From assembly GCA_020847555.1 (NCBI GenBank), contig JADLBT010000258.1:1-12206 (forward strand): DNA of 12,206 bases. The letters are read 5' to 3'. Origin of the DNA: Gemmataceae bacterium (GTDB taxonomy: Bacteria; Planctomycetota; Planctomycetia; Gemmatales; Gemmataceae). The position numbers were made by a program, and so were the translations under genes. This document shows positions 5,720 to 12,206 of this stretch, in pieces; positions within the stretch are counted from its first letter, which is position 1, and each line of letters starts with the position of its first letter. The notes under the pieces are model-generated. The model searched no databases and had not been told where the DNA came from. It saw only the letters and a program-made list of their open reading frames with translations.

Positions 5720-6628
5720 ATGGCCAGGACTGCCTTTCTCTTCCCCGGGCAAGGCGCACAAGCGCTCGGGATGGGCAAGCAACTTTGCGCCACCCTTCCC
5801 GCCGCGCAGCGACTTTTTGACGACGCCTCGGCCGTCCTCGGCTACGACCTGCTCGCGGTGTGCGAGAGCGGTCCCGTCGAACGCCTCAACTCGACCGCCG
5901 TCAGCCAGCCCGCCATCTTCGTCGCCAGCCTCGCCGCTCTGGAGAGCTTGCGGGCGACCGAGCCGACGGCGGAGGCGAGCTGCGTCGCCGCCGCCGGACT
6001 GAGCCTCGGCGAGTACACCGCACTGGTCTTCGCGGGCGCGCTGAGTTTCGCCGACGGGCTGCGGCTGGTCAAGCGGCGCGGCGAGGCCATGCAAGCCGCC
6101 GCCGACGCCACGCCCAGCGGCATGGTCAGCGTGCTGGGGTTGGGGCAGGACAAGGTTGAGGAGTTGTGCGCCCGAGTCCGTCCGAAGGGGCTGATCGAGG
6201 TCGCGAACCTGCTTTGCCCCGGCAACATCGTCGTTTCGGGCACCAGAGCGGCGTGCGCGGAGGTCGAGCGGCTGGCGCCGGAGTTCGGCGCCCTGAAGAC
6301 CATTCGCCTCGCGGTGGCGGGCGCCTTCCACACCGACCTGATGAGGCCGGCGGACCAGACCCTGCAACAGGCGCTCGGCGAGGTCGCTCTGCAACCGGCC
6401 CGTGTCCCGGTCTGGTCGAACGTGGACGCCCAGCCGCACACGGCCCCCGACGAGATCGGTCCGCTCCTGGTCCGGCAAGTGCTCCAGCCCGTGCGGTGGG
6501 AAACGACCATGCGGAAGCTGCTCGCGGCGGGCGTGGAACGGTTCTGCGAGATCGGCCCGGGGCGCGTCCTCGCCGGTCTGCTCAAGCGCGTCGAGCGCAA
6601 GGTAAACTGCCAGAACGTGGCGGCGTGA
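5720..6628 (+). CDS. fabD: Malonyl-CoA:ACP transacylase
   Basis: FabD moves the malonyl group from CoA to acyl carrier protein, supplying the extender unit for fatty acid synthesis in the cytoplasm. The 302-residue protein begins with the family motif FPGQGAQ. The active-site serine is Ser95 in GLSLGEY, and the catalytic histidine is His204 in AGAFHTDLM; both lie 3 residues after their E. coli counterparts. The C-terminal EIGPGRVLAGL is also typical. Two ATG codons are adjacent (5717 and 5720). I chose the second because AAGGG (5709-5713) is then 6 bases away instead of 3. The hairpin repeat directly upstream could affect translation of the message running from plsX. Confidence 0.96.
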   Translation: MARTAFLFPGQGAQALGMGKQLCATLPAAQRLFDDASAVLGYDLLAVCESGPVERLNSTAVSQPAIFVASLAALESLRATEPTAEASCVAAAGLSLGEYTALVFAGALSFADGLRLVKRRGEAMQAAADATPSGMVSVLGLGQDKVEELCARVRPKGLIEVANLLCPGNIVVSGTRAACAEVERLAPEFGALKTIRLAVAGAFHTDLMRPADQTLQQALGEVALQPARVPVWSNVDAQPHTAPDEIGPLLVRQVLQPVRWETTMRKLLAAGVERFCEIGPGRVLAGLLKRVERKVNCQNVAA

Positions 6629-6652
6629 AACCCAGGGAGGTGTGAGGAGAAA

Positions 6653-6719
6653 AGCCCACGGGTGGCGCCTCGTGGGCGCAGCGCTGGGAACCTGATCCAC
6701 AGGGCGCCACCCGTGGGCT
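6653..6719. repeat. REPIN-like hairpin repeat, copy 3
   Basis: Arms 6653-6676 and 6696-6719 with a 19-base loop. The outer 17 bases pair perfectly, including TGGCGC with GCGCCA. Two adjacent inner positions and the last one do not form Watson-Crick pairs. It lies 24 bases after the fabD stop. Confidence 0.88.
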
Positions 6720-6820
6720 TTAGCTCCCCACGCCCCCCTTTTCGTTCCCACGGCCCGTTCCTATCTTTCCCTCTTTACCCCGGCGAGGCGTTCGTCCGCC
6801 TTGGCGGGCGCCGACAGCCC

Positions 6821-6850
6821 TTGCCCGAAATGTGTACGCTGTGGTACATA
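6821..6850 (+). promoter_or_regulatory. Candidate acpP promoter overlapping a small palindrome
   Basis: TTGCCC (6821-6826), an 18-base spacer and TACATA (6845-6850), preceded by TGG. The palindrome TGTAC-N6-GTACA (6833-6848) overlaps the spacer and the -10. Matches to consensus are modest. A separate promoter would fit the high demand for acyl carrier protein. Confidence 0.3.
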
Positions 6851-6971
6851 ACCCAAGGTGGAGGTAGCCTGCCGTGCGCGGTGTTGCGCCGCGCGAGTCT
6901 GCCCCGGACACCGACGTCTCGGGGCGGCGACGTCAGACCACCGCGGAACCACTGAGGGAGGACAGGAACGT

Positions 6972-7217
6972 ATGGTATCCTCGATCGAAGAACGAGTCAT
7001 CGAAATCGTCTGCGAGAATCTCGGCGTCAACAAGGAGCAGGTGACGCGCTCCACCTCGTTCATCGAGGATGTCGGGGCCGATTCGCTGGACATCGTCGAG
7101 CTGGTGATGGAGCTGGAGGAAGAGTTCGAGATCACCATCCCCGACGAGCAGGCCGAGAAGATCCGCACCGTGGGCGAGGCCATCGACTACATTGAGCGGG
7201 AGCTAGCCAAGAAATGA
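6972..7217 (+). CDS. acpP: Acyl carrier protein
   Basis: This 81-residue acidic protein carries growing acyl chains on a 4'-phosphopantetheine arm. The attachment residue is Ser38 in [18 protein letters not shown], which matches the family signature, and the N-terminal helix ([17 protein letters not shown]) is also typical. ATG at 6972 follows GGAGG by 10 bases. An open frame extends upstream but crosses the candidate promoter. The stop overlaps the fabF start by 4 bases (ATGA), so the two are translationally coupled. The acpP-fabF pairing is widespread and supports housekeeping fatty-acid synthesis over a secondary-metabolite carrier. Confidence 0.97.
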   Translation: MVSSIEERVIEIVCENLGVNKEQVTRSTSFIEDVGADSLDIVELVMELEEEFEITIPDEQAEKIRTVGEAIDYIERELAKK

Positions 7218-8452
7218 CCCGGCGCGTGGTGATCACCGGGATGGGGACGGTCAACTCCCTCTCCTCGGACCTGAAGGCGTACTGGCACAGCCTGTGCGCC
7301 GGCCGCAGCGGTATCGCGAAGATCGAACAGTTCGACACGTCCGCCTTCAGGGTCCACTTCGGCGGCGAGGTCAAGAACTTCAAGCCGGAGGACCACATCG
7401 ACCCGAAGGCGGTCCGTCGGCTGGATCGGTTCGCCCAGTTCGCCCTCATCGCCGCCGCCGCCGCGGTGCGCGACAGCGGCATCGACTTCACCCGCGAGGA
7501 TCCCTGGCGGGCCGGAACAATCATCGGCAGCGGCATCGGCGGGCTGAACGAGTTCGAGGACCAGCACGGTCGGTATCGCGAGGCCGGACCGGGCCGTATC
7601 GGTCCGTTCGTCATCCCGAAGATGATCCCCAACGCGGCCGCCGGCAACATCTCGATCCAGTTCGGCCTGTGCGGCCCCAACACCGCCATCTCGACCGCCT
7701 GTGCGTCGGCCGCCCACGCGCTCGGCGACGCCCTCCGCGCGATCCAGCATGGCCACGCCGACGTGATGGTTTCGGGCGGGGCCGAGGCGGCCATCACTCC
7801 GATGGGGCTGGGCGGGTTCTGTTCGGCCCGCGCCCTGTCCCAGCGCAACGACGACCCGCAGGGCGCCAGTCGGCCGTTCGACCGGGACCGCGACGGGTTC
7901 ATCCTCAGCGAGGGGGCCGGCATCGTCGTGCTGGAGGAACTCGAACGCGCCAGGAAGCGCGGTGCCAGCATCTACGCCGAGTTGCTTGGCGTCGGCAGCA
8001 CCGCCGACGCCAGCCACATCACCGCCCCACATCCGGAGGGCGCCGGCGCCGCCAAGGCGATGGAACTGGCGCTCAAGGACGCGCGCGTCAACCCGGACGA
8101 GATCGAGTACGTCAACGCCCACGGCACCAGCACCGAGCTGGGCGACGTTGCCGAGACGATGGCGCTGAAGCGCGTCTTCGGTGACCACGCCCGCAAGCTC
8201 GCGATCAGCAGCACCAAGAGCATGGTCGGCCACCTGCTCGGCGCCAGCGGCGGGGTCGAGCTGATTGCCACCGCGCTGACGATCCGCCACGGCGTCATGC
8301 ACCCGACGATTAACCTGGACAACCCCGACCCGAAGTGCGACCTCGACTACGTGCCGAAGGTGGCGCGGGAGCGGCGCGTCCGGCGGGCGATCTCCAACAG
8401 CTTCGGCTTCGGCGGGCACAACTGCTGCCTCGTCGTCGGCGCGCTTGGTTAG
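7214..8452 (+). CDS. fabF: 3-oxoacyl-ACP synthase II (KAS II)
   Basis: FabF elongates acyl-ACP by decarboxylative condensation with malonyl-ACP. The 412-residue protein has the full catalytic triad at the same numbers as E. coli FabF: Cys163 in [13 protein letters not shown], His303 in [11 protein letters not shown] and His340 in [13 protein letters not shown]. The C-terminal [10 protein letters not shown] loop is also present. Start at 7214 overlaps the acpP stop and needs no separate strong binding site. Length is standard. No fabG, fabH or fabZ is found nearby, so the remaining elongation enzymes must be encoded elsewhere. Confidence 0.97.
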   Translation: MTRRVVITGMGTVNSLSSDLKAYWHSLCAGRSGIAKIEQFDTSAFRVHFGGEVKNFKPEDHIDPKAVRRLDRFAQFALIAAAAAVRDSGIDFTREDPWRAGTIIGSGIGGLNEFEDQHGRYREAGPGRIGPFVIPKMIPNAAAGNISIQFGLCGPNTAISTACASAAHALGDALRAIQHGHADVMVSGGAEAAITPMGLGGFCSARALSQRNDDPQGASRPFDRDRDGFILSEGAGIVVLEELERARKRGASIYAELLGVGSTADASHITAPHPEGAGAAKAMELALKDARVNPDEIEYVNAHGTSTELGDVAETMALKRVFGDHARKLAISSTKSMVGHLLGASGGVELIATALTIRHGVMHPTINLDNPDPKCDLDYVPKVARERRVRRAISNSFGFGGHNCCLVVGALG

Positions 8453-8468
8453 CGGCTTGTAGGTAGAA

Positions 8469-8535
8469 AGCCCACGGGTGGCGTCCCGTGGGTCACGTCC
8501 CTGGCGCTTCGCCCACGGGACGCCACCCGTGGCCT
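8469..8535. repeat. REPIN-like hairpin repeat, copy 4
   Basis: Arms 8469-8492 and 8512-8535 with a 19-base loop; 23 of 24 positions pair. The hexamer is TGGCGT on the left and ACGCCA on the right, a matched change relative to copy 1. The loop shares CTGGCGCTT with copy 1. It lies between fabF and the MoeB-like gene. Confidence 0.9.
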
Positions 8536-8559
8536 TTCGGACTACCTGTCCCCGCTGCC

Positions 8560-9747
8560 ATGAACGCACCCCTTCCCTCCTGTGCCGCCGCGCCGGTGGC
8601 GCTGTCCCCGAACGAAATCGCGCGCTACAGCCGCCACCTGATCATGCCCGAGGTCGGCATGGACGGCCAGCGACGCCTCAAGGCGGCGCGCGTACTGCTC
8701 ATCGGCGCCGGCGGCCTCGGGTCGCCGCTGGCGCTCTATCTCGCGGCCGCCGGCGTTGGGCGCATCGGTCTGATCGATTTCGACGTGGTCGATTTCAGCA
8801 ATCTGCAGCGGCAAATCCTCCACGGCACCGCCGACGTCGGTCGGTCCAAACTCCAGTCGGCGAAGGAGAGCATCCAGGCCATCAACCCCGAGGTGCAGAT
8901 CGATCTGTACGAGACGCGCCTGACGTCCGAGAACGCGCTGCAGCTGTTCGCGCCATACGACATTGTCATCGACGGGACCGACAACTTCCCGACGCGCTAC
9001 CTGACCAACGATGCCTGCGTCTTGCTGAAGAAGCCGAACGTGTACGGCAGCATCTTCCGGTTCGACGGCCAGGCGTCAGTGTTCGCGCCGCCGCAGGGTC
9101 CGTGCTATCGCTGCCTGTACCCGGAGCCGCCGCCCCCCGGCGAGGTGCCGAGCTGCGCTGAGGGAGGGGTACTGGGCATCCTGCCGGGACTGGTCGGCTG
9201 CATCCAGGCGACCGAGGCGGTCAAGCTGATCCTTGGCAAGGGCACCCCGCTCATCGGCCGGTTGCTGCTGTACGACGCCCTGGAGATGCGCTTCCAGGAG
9301 TTCAAGGTGCGGCGCAACCCGAACTGCCCCCTGTGCGGCGACCAGCCGACGATCACGCGGCTGATCGACTACGAGCAGTTCTGCGGCGTGCGCGGCCAGG
9401 AGGCGCCCGCCCCGGCCGCGGCCGACGGCCAGGGCGAAACGACCGTCGAGGAACTGAAGGCGCGGCTCGACCGCGGCGAGGCCGTGTTCATCCTCGACGT
9501 GCGCAACCCGGAGGAGTTCCAGATCGGCCGCATCCCCGGTAGCACGCTGCTGCCGCTGCCCGAGTTGCCGCGCCGCCTCGCCGAGCTGGACCCGAACCGC
9601 GAGATGGTGGTTCACTGCAAGAGCGGCGTGCGCAGCGCGAAGGCGATCCAGTTCCTGCGCCAGCAAGGATTCGCGAAGCTGCTGAACCTCAAGGGCGGCA
9701 TCCTCGCCTGGGCCGACCGCATCGATCCATCCATTCCCAAATACTGA
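8560..9747 (+). CDS. moeB: MoeB/ThiF-type adenylyltransferase with rhodanese domain
   Basis: The protein activates the C-terminal glycine of a ubiquitin-like sulfur carrier (MoaD, ThiS or similar) with ATP and can then deliver sulfur through its rhodanese domain. In 395 residues it has: the nucleotide-binding loop GAGGLGSP (49-56); NLQRQ and DGTDNFPTRY; zinc pairs CYRC (182, 185) and CPLC (256, 259); the crossover-loop Cys199 in SCAEGGVLG; and a C-terminal rhodanese with Cys353 in HCKSGVRS. The two-domain layout is that of MoeZ/MOCS3-type proteins and suits molybdopterin, thiamine or thiocarboxylate-dependent cysteine synthesis. No carrier gene is nearby, so the pathway is open. No ribosome binding site is visible before the ATG, which lies 24 bases after repeat copy 4. 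Confidence 0.92.
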   Translation: MNAPLPSCAAAPVALSPNEIARYSRHLIMPEVGMDGQRRLKAARVLLIGAGGLGSPLALYLAAAGVGRIGLIDFDVVDFSNLQRQILHGTADVGRSKLQSAKESIQAINPEVQIDLYETRLTSENALQLFAPYDIVIDGTDNFPTRYLTNDACVLLKKPNVYGSIFRFDGQASVFAPPQGPCYRCLYPEPPPPGEVPSCAEGGVLGILPGLVGCIQATEAVKLILGKGTPLIGRLLLYDALEMRFQEFKVRRNPNCPLCGDQPTITRLIDYEQFCGVRGQEAPAPAAADGQGETTVEELKARLDRGEAVFILDVRNPEEFQIGRIPGSTLLPLPELPRRLAELDPNREMVVHCKSGVRSAKAIQFLRQQGFAKLLNLKGGILAWADRIDPSIPKY

Positions 9748-9760
9748 TCTCTTTCTCGGT

Positions 9761-9788
9761 AAAGCCCACGGGTCGCGTCCCGTGAACC
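9761..9788. repeat. Half copy of the REPIN-like repeat
   Basis: A single arm (about 9763-9786) resembles the left arm of the four full copies, with hexamer TCGCGT. It forms its own 6-bp hairpin, CACGGG with CCCGTG. No matching right arm follows. It lies just before the selenoprotein ribosome binding site. Confidence 0.75.
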
Positions 9789-9803
9789 AGTGGAGAGACT
9801 CCC

Positions 9804-10157
9804 ATGGCGCGGAAGATCGACTGGCTCTACCACCGCAAGGGGTGAACGAGCTGCAAGAAGGCTCAGGGGTTCCTTGAGCAGCAGGCGCTCGCGGTCGCCG
9901 ACACGACCGACGCGACCAAACACCGCAAGGGCCGCGACGAGGCGCTGGCGCTGGCGCGGTCGGCGGCGAAGGTCGTCGTGGGCAGGGGCAAGAAGGTCGT
10001 CACCTTCGACATGAAGGACCACCCGCCCGACGACGAGACGTTGCTGGCCCACCTCCTCGGCCCGACCGGCAACCTGAAGGCGCCGACACTGCGCCAGGGC
10101 GACACGCTCCTCGTCGGCTTCAGCGAGGAGGCGTACCAGCAAGTCCTGGGTGGGTGA
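9804..10157 (+). CDS. ArsC/Spx-like thioredoxin-fold selenoprotein (in-frame TGA read as Sec)
   Basis: The frame runs from ATG 9804 (GGAGA at 9792-9796, 7 bases upstream) to TGA 10155-10157, with one in-frame TGA at 9843-9845. If that codon is read as selenocysteine the product has 117 residues, normal for ArsC/Spx-like proteins. The N-terminus reads WLYHRKG-U-TSCKKAQGFLEQ: Sec14 replaces the first Cys of a CxxC motif after a beta strand, as in Spx (CTSCRKA). The C-terminal half has the fold's typical NLKAPTL, with the likely cis-Pro94, then GDTLLVGFSEEAY. Coding character continues unbroken past the TGA. A SECIS-like hairpin follows it. Probably a thiol/selenol redox protein; the substrate is unknown and arsenate reduction is not implied. 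I recall ArsC-like selenoproteins being reported, but could not check. The alternative is a nonsense mutation or sequencing error. The Uma2-type gene starts 11 bases downstream. Confidence 0.82.
9843..9845 (+). other. Selenocysteine codon (in-frame TGA)
   Basis: TGA falls exactly at the first position of a CxxC motif (U-T-S-C), where redox selenoproteins carry Sec. One base change from TGC or TGT would give Cys. Confidence 0.8.
9851..9884 (+). promoter_or_regulatory. Bacterial SECIS-like hairpin
   Basis: Upper stem GCTCAGGG (9861-9868) pairs with CCTTGAGC (9872-9879) over 8 bp, with one G-U, around the loop GTT. A lower stem CTGC (9851-9854) pairs with GCAG (9881-9884) across an asymmetric internal loop. 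23 bases separate the TGA from the loop, which begins with G; this suits bacterial SelB recognition as in fdhF. Confidence 0.75.
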
Positions 10158-10168
10158 GGAGAAGACCA

Positions 10169-10795
10169 ATGGCGAGCGTACACCACGACGCGGAGGTTCT
10201 TGCGGCCATGCCACCGGAGCCGGTCCGCCGGTTCAGCGTGGACGAGTACCACCGCATGATCCAGTCGGGTATCCTCACCGACGAGGACAATGTCGAGATG
10301 CTGGAAGGCTGGATCGTTCCCAGGATGCCACGCAACCCTCCCCACGATGGCGTAATCTCACTGATCTACAACCGGGTCGTCACCCCCCGGCTTCCCGCGG
10401 GCTGGTTTTGCCGCGGGCAAAGCGCGATCACAACGTCGGACAGTGAACCGGAACCGGATATTGCGATTATCCGGGGGAAAGAAGAAGACTATCTGAAGCG
10501 CCATCCCCGTCCCAAAGACATGGGCCTCGTAATCGAGGTGGCCGATACCTCCATCCGGCGTGACCGTGTTATCAAGGCCCGCCTCTACGCCCGCGCCGGT
10601 ATCCCGGTGTACTGGATCGTCAATCTCTCCGCCGCGCGGCTCGAAGTCCAGTCCGAGCCTTCCGGCGCCACGGACAACCCCGCTTACGCGCAGCGGAAGG
10701 CGTACCCACGCAGCCGGACCGTTCCACTCGTCCTGAACGGCAAGGCGGTCGCCGCGATCCCCGTTCGCGAGCTGCTCCCACTTCTGGACGATTGA
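10169..10795 (+). CDS. Uma2 family (DUF820) PD-(D/E)XK nuclease-like protein
   Basis: This 208-residue cytoplasmic protein has the Uma2 layout. The N-terminal FSVDEYHRMIQSGILTDED is followed by NVEMLEGWIVPRMPRNPPHD, then the core EPEPDIAIIRG and GLVIEVADTSIRRDR. Next is a Lys in VIKARLYARAGIPVYWIVN. The Asp, the Glu of IEVA and the Lys match the PD-(D/E)XK active site. Members are very numerous in cyanobacteria and planctomycetes, and their biological role is not established. ATG at 10169 is preferred because GAGGAG (10156-10161) lies 7 bases upstream and overlaps the previous stop; a GTG 5 codons earlier lacks such a site. Being 11 bases after the selenoprotein gene, it may be co-transcribed with it. 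Confidence 0.88.
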   Translation: MASVHHDAEVLAAMPPEPVRRFSVDEYHRMIQSGILTDEDNVEMLEGWIVPRMPRNPPHDGVISLIYNRVVTPRLPAGWFCRGQSAITTSDSEPEPDIAIIRGKEEDYLKRHPRPKDMGLVIEVADTSIRRDRVIKARLYARAGIPVYWIVNLSAARLEVQSEPSGATDNPAYAQRKAYPRSRTVPLVLNGKAVAAIPVRELLPLLDD

Positions 10796-10805
10796 TCCGC
10801 GCCGC

Positions 10806-10830
10806 GCCGGACAGGCCGCCGGCTTTTCTT
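10806..10830 (+). terminator. Rho-independent terminator after the Uma2-family gene
   Basis: GCCGG (10806-10810), an 8-base loop and CCGGC (10819-10823), followed at once by TTTTCTT (10824-10830). It begins 11 bases after the stop codon. The stem is short but GC-only, and the T-run is well placed. Confidence 0.55.
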
Positions 10831-10917
10831 GCTTCGTCGCCACCCCTCCCTTCGGCTATCATTGCTGGTATCCCCGCCCGCGGGCCGTACCCTCCAGGCG
10901 CACCGAGGACACTCCCC

Positions 10918-12206
10918 ATGCGCACGCGCTTCCTGCTGTTGCTGGCCGGCCTCTCTGGGCTGCCCCTCCTGCTGCCCGCCGCCTCGCCCTCCGCCAACGG
11001 CGACCGGGAAGCCTCCGCCGCCGACATCCCCGGCATCGTCTTCGTCGGCGCGCCGATCTTCGACGAGAAGACCGACGGCGGCAAGGGCGTCTACCAGGGC
11101 AGCTACCACTGGCGCGACAGCTACATCTACGCCCGCAGCGCCACCTACAACCGCCCCGAGCGCACGATGGGGCCAGTCCGCCCCGGCCGCAACCTCTACG
11201 CCCTCGTCCCGGCGCGCCCCGACGGCAAGCTCACGCGCCTCACCCACCTGACGACCGGCGCCGTCTTCAAGCCGGAGCCACACTTCGACGGCACGAAGGT
11301 TCTCTTCTCGATGCGCCGCGACGGCGAGGACTGGTTCCACCTCTACGAGATCAACATCGATGGGACCGGCCTGCGGCAGCTAACCGACGGGCCGTTCAAC
11401 GACTTCGCGGGCGTCTACCTGCCGGACGACCGCATCGTGTTCTGCTCGGACCGCACCGGCTACCTGGAGGAGTACCACGAGGAACGCACCGAGACGCTGT
11501 TCACGATGAACGGCGACGGCACCGACATCCGCCAGATCACGTTCCTCCCGGGCACCTACTTCGAGCCGACCGTCCTGCGCGACGGCCGCATCCTGTTCAG
11601 CTTCTGGGACGCCTTTCACATCGACGTGCCGCCGTTCGACAAGCACGAGACGTACCTGGTGACGGTCAACCCGGACGGCACCGAGGAGCGGCACTTCTTC
11701 GGGTCGGGGCAGTACCGCTTCTTCAACCGCGAGCGCCACAGCGGCATCGGCCTGACCCAGCCGCGCGAGCTGCCCGACGGCCGCATCCTCGTCCAGTCCG
11801 AGATGGGGCCGACCCTGCTCGACCCGCGCGCCGGCCTGTCGGTGCGCGACGCGCTGGCGCCGATCTTCCCCGGCACGACGTCGATCCAGATCGGCGGCAC
11901 CACACACCGCTCGCACCTGTCGCCGCTCGGGGTGCGCAGCACCGCCCACCCGCTCGCCGACGGCCGTATCCTGTACTCGGCGACCGCCCCCGGGGCGCGC
12001 GACAGCGCAATCCACGTTTGCAACCCGGACACGCGCGAGTCGCGTCTCGTCCTCAACATCCCCAACCACGCCGAGTTCGACGCCGTCCCGGTCCTCGTGA
12101 AGCGGCCGCGCCCGAAGGTGCTGCCGCGCGTTGTCCCCTCACCCCCCCGGCCCCCCTCGGGGGGGAGGGGGGCCGGGGGGGGGAGGGGCCAACGCGCGGC
12201 CGCCCC
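10918..12206 (+). CDS. Secreted TolB/PD40-like beta-propeller protein (3' end cut by window)
   Basis: The frame stays open from ATG 10918 to the window edge (429 residues, no stop seen). GAGGA at 10905-10909 lies 8 bases upstream. The N-terminus has a signal peptide: RTRF, a Leu-rich core (about residues 6-21) and a likely cleavage near ASPSA. The mature part has repeated propeller blades: LRQLTDGPFNDFAG, then DDRIVFCSDR at about 170 and DGRIL at about 222, 287 and 348, each near the start of a strand. The repeats resemble PD40/TolB blades. Large planctomycete proteins of this kind have been compared with the hydrazine synthase alpha middle domain; that link is weak here and no heme motif CxxCH is seen. 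Binding partner is unknown. The C-terminal part runs through a C/G palindrome encoding Pro, Gly and Arg. Confidence 0.8.
   Translation, partial: MRTRFLLLLAGLSGLPLLLPAASPSANGDREASAADIPGIVFVGAPIFDEKTDGGKGVYQGSYHWRDSYIYARSATYNRPERTMGPVRPGRNLYALVPARPDGKLTRLTHLTTGAVFKPEPHFDGTKVLFSMRRDGEDWFHLYEINIDGTGLRQLTDGPFNDFAGVYLPDDRIVFCSDRTGYLEEYHEERTETLFTMNGDGTDIRQITFLPGTYFEPTVLRDGRILFSFWDAFHIDVPPFDKHETYLVTVNPDGTEERHFFGSGQYRFFNRERHSGIGLTQPRELPDGRILVQSEMGPTLLDPRAGLSVRDALAPIFPGTTSIQIGGTTHRSHLSPLGVRSTAHPLADGRILYSATAPGARDSAIHVCNPDTRESRLVLNIPNHAEFDAVPVLVKRPRPKVLPRVVPSPPRPPSGGRGAGGGRGQRAAA
12135..12188. repeat. C/G-tract palindrome inside the propeller gene
   Basis: Arms 12135-12158 and 12165-12188 are complementary at 23 of 24 positions around a GGGGGG loop. 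The left arm is C-runs broken by TCA, GG and TC; the right arm mirrors it. The plus strand has four or more G-runs and could form a quadruplex. In the reading frame it gives a Pro/Gly/Arg stretch unlike the rest of the protein, suggesting an inserted element. Confidence 0.8.

Larger units (their letters stand above)
6629..6971. other. Spacer between fabD and acpP
   Basis: No gene is evident in these 343 bases. The region holds repeat copy 3, a pyrimidine-rich stretch (about 6720-6780), a candidate acpP promoter and the acpP ribosome binding site GGAGG (6957-6961). The gap separates the plsX-fabD part from the acpP-fabF part of the cluster. Confidence 0.6.

Noticed and set aside
5636..6751. 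Minus-strand open frame of 371 codons opposite fabD
   Set aside because: It runs through two hairpin repeats and mirrors fabD, and no family features are seen.
4248..8535. CRISPR array
   Set aside because: The repeats are palindromic, about 1-2 kb apart and interleaved with genes, without regular spacers.
7187..8569. Minus-strand open frame of 460 codons opposite fabF
   Set aside because: It spans the fabF coding strand and a repeat; fabF is certain from its catalytic residues.
9804..9845. Reading the ArsC-like gene as a pseudogene or a 13-residue peptide
   Set aside because: The TGA coincides with a redox Cys position, a SECIS-like hairpin follows and no other damage is seen. A sequencing error cannot be excluded without reads.
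9790..10014. Alternative 74-codon frame through the selenoprotein gene
   Set aside because: It is rich in Arg and Ser, lacks fold features and ends early, whereas the TGA-containing frame has CxxC-like and cis-Pro motifs and a good binding site.

Overview
The window is high-GC and gene-dense, and looks like a planctomycete, most likely a Gemmata-type member of Planctomycetota. That placement is inference. It rests on a DUF2617-type protein, a Uma2-family nuclease, a secreted beta-propeller protein, frequent GC-rich hairpin repeats between genes, and what appears to be a selenoprotein with an ArsC-like fold.

Layout, left to right: the 3' end of an unknown gene (2-103); a 190-base spacer with inverted and direct repeats; a two-gene membrane module of a TSUP/TauE-SafE transporter and a DUF1634 protein (294-1521). 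Convergent to this is leuA (minus strand, 3186-1573). It is preceded by what looks like a complete ribosome-mediated attenuator: an 18-residue leader peptide with ten leucines, a rho-independent terminator, a 10-bp antiterminator pairing and a competing 7-bp pairing. Upstream on the same strand lies a DUF2617-type gene (4084-3536).

The central part, plus strand, is a fatty-acid/phospholipid cluster: rpmF, plsX, fabD, acpP, fabF (4394-8452). rpmF has a good sigma70-like promoter, plsX follows within 4 bases, and acpP and fabF overlap by 4 bases. acpP may have its own promoter. Next comes a MoeB/ThiF-type adenylyltransferase with a C-terminal rhodanese domain (8560-9747).

After that is a short ArsC/Spx-like gene (9804-10157). 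An in-frame TGA takes the place of the first Cys of its CxxC motif, and a bacterial SECIS-like hairpin follows. This is best read as a selenoprotein, not a broken gene. A Uma2-family nuclease (10169-10795) follows at once, then a terminator and a secreted beta-propeller protein (10918 to window end), which carries a striking C/G palindrome near the edge.

The spacers around the fab cluster hold four full copies and one half copy of a REPIN-like hairpin with fixed geometry (24-nt arm, 19-nt loop, 24-nt arm). Base changes in one arm are matched in the other. This repeat family, the leucine attenuator and the selenocysteine gene are the three items most worth following up.
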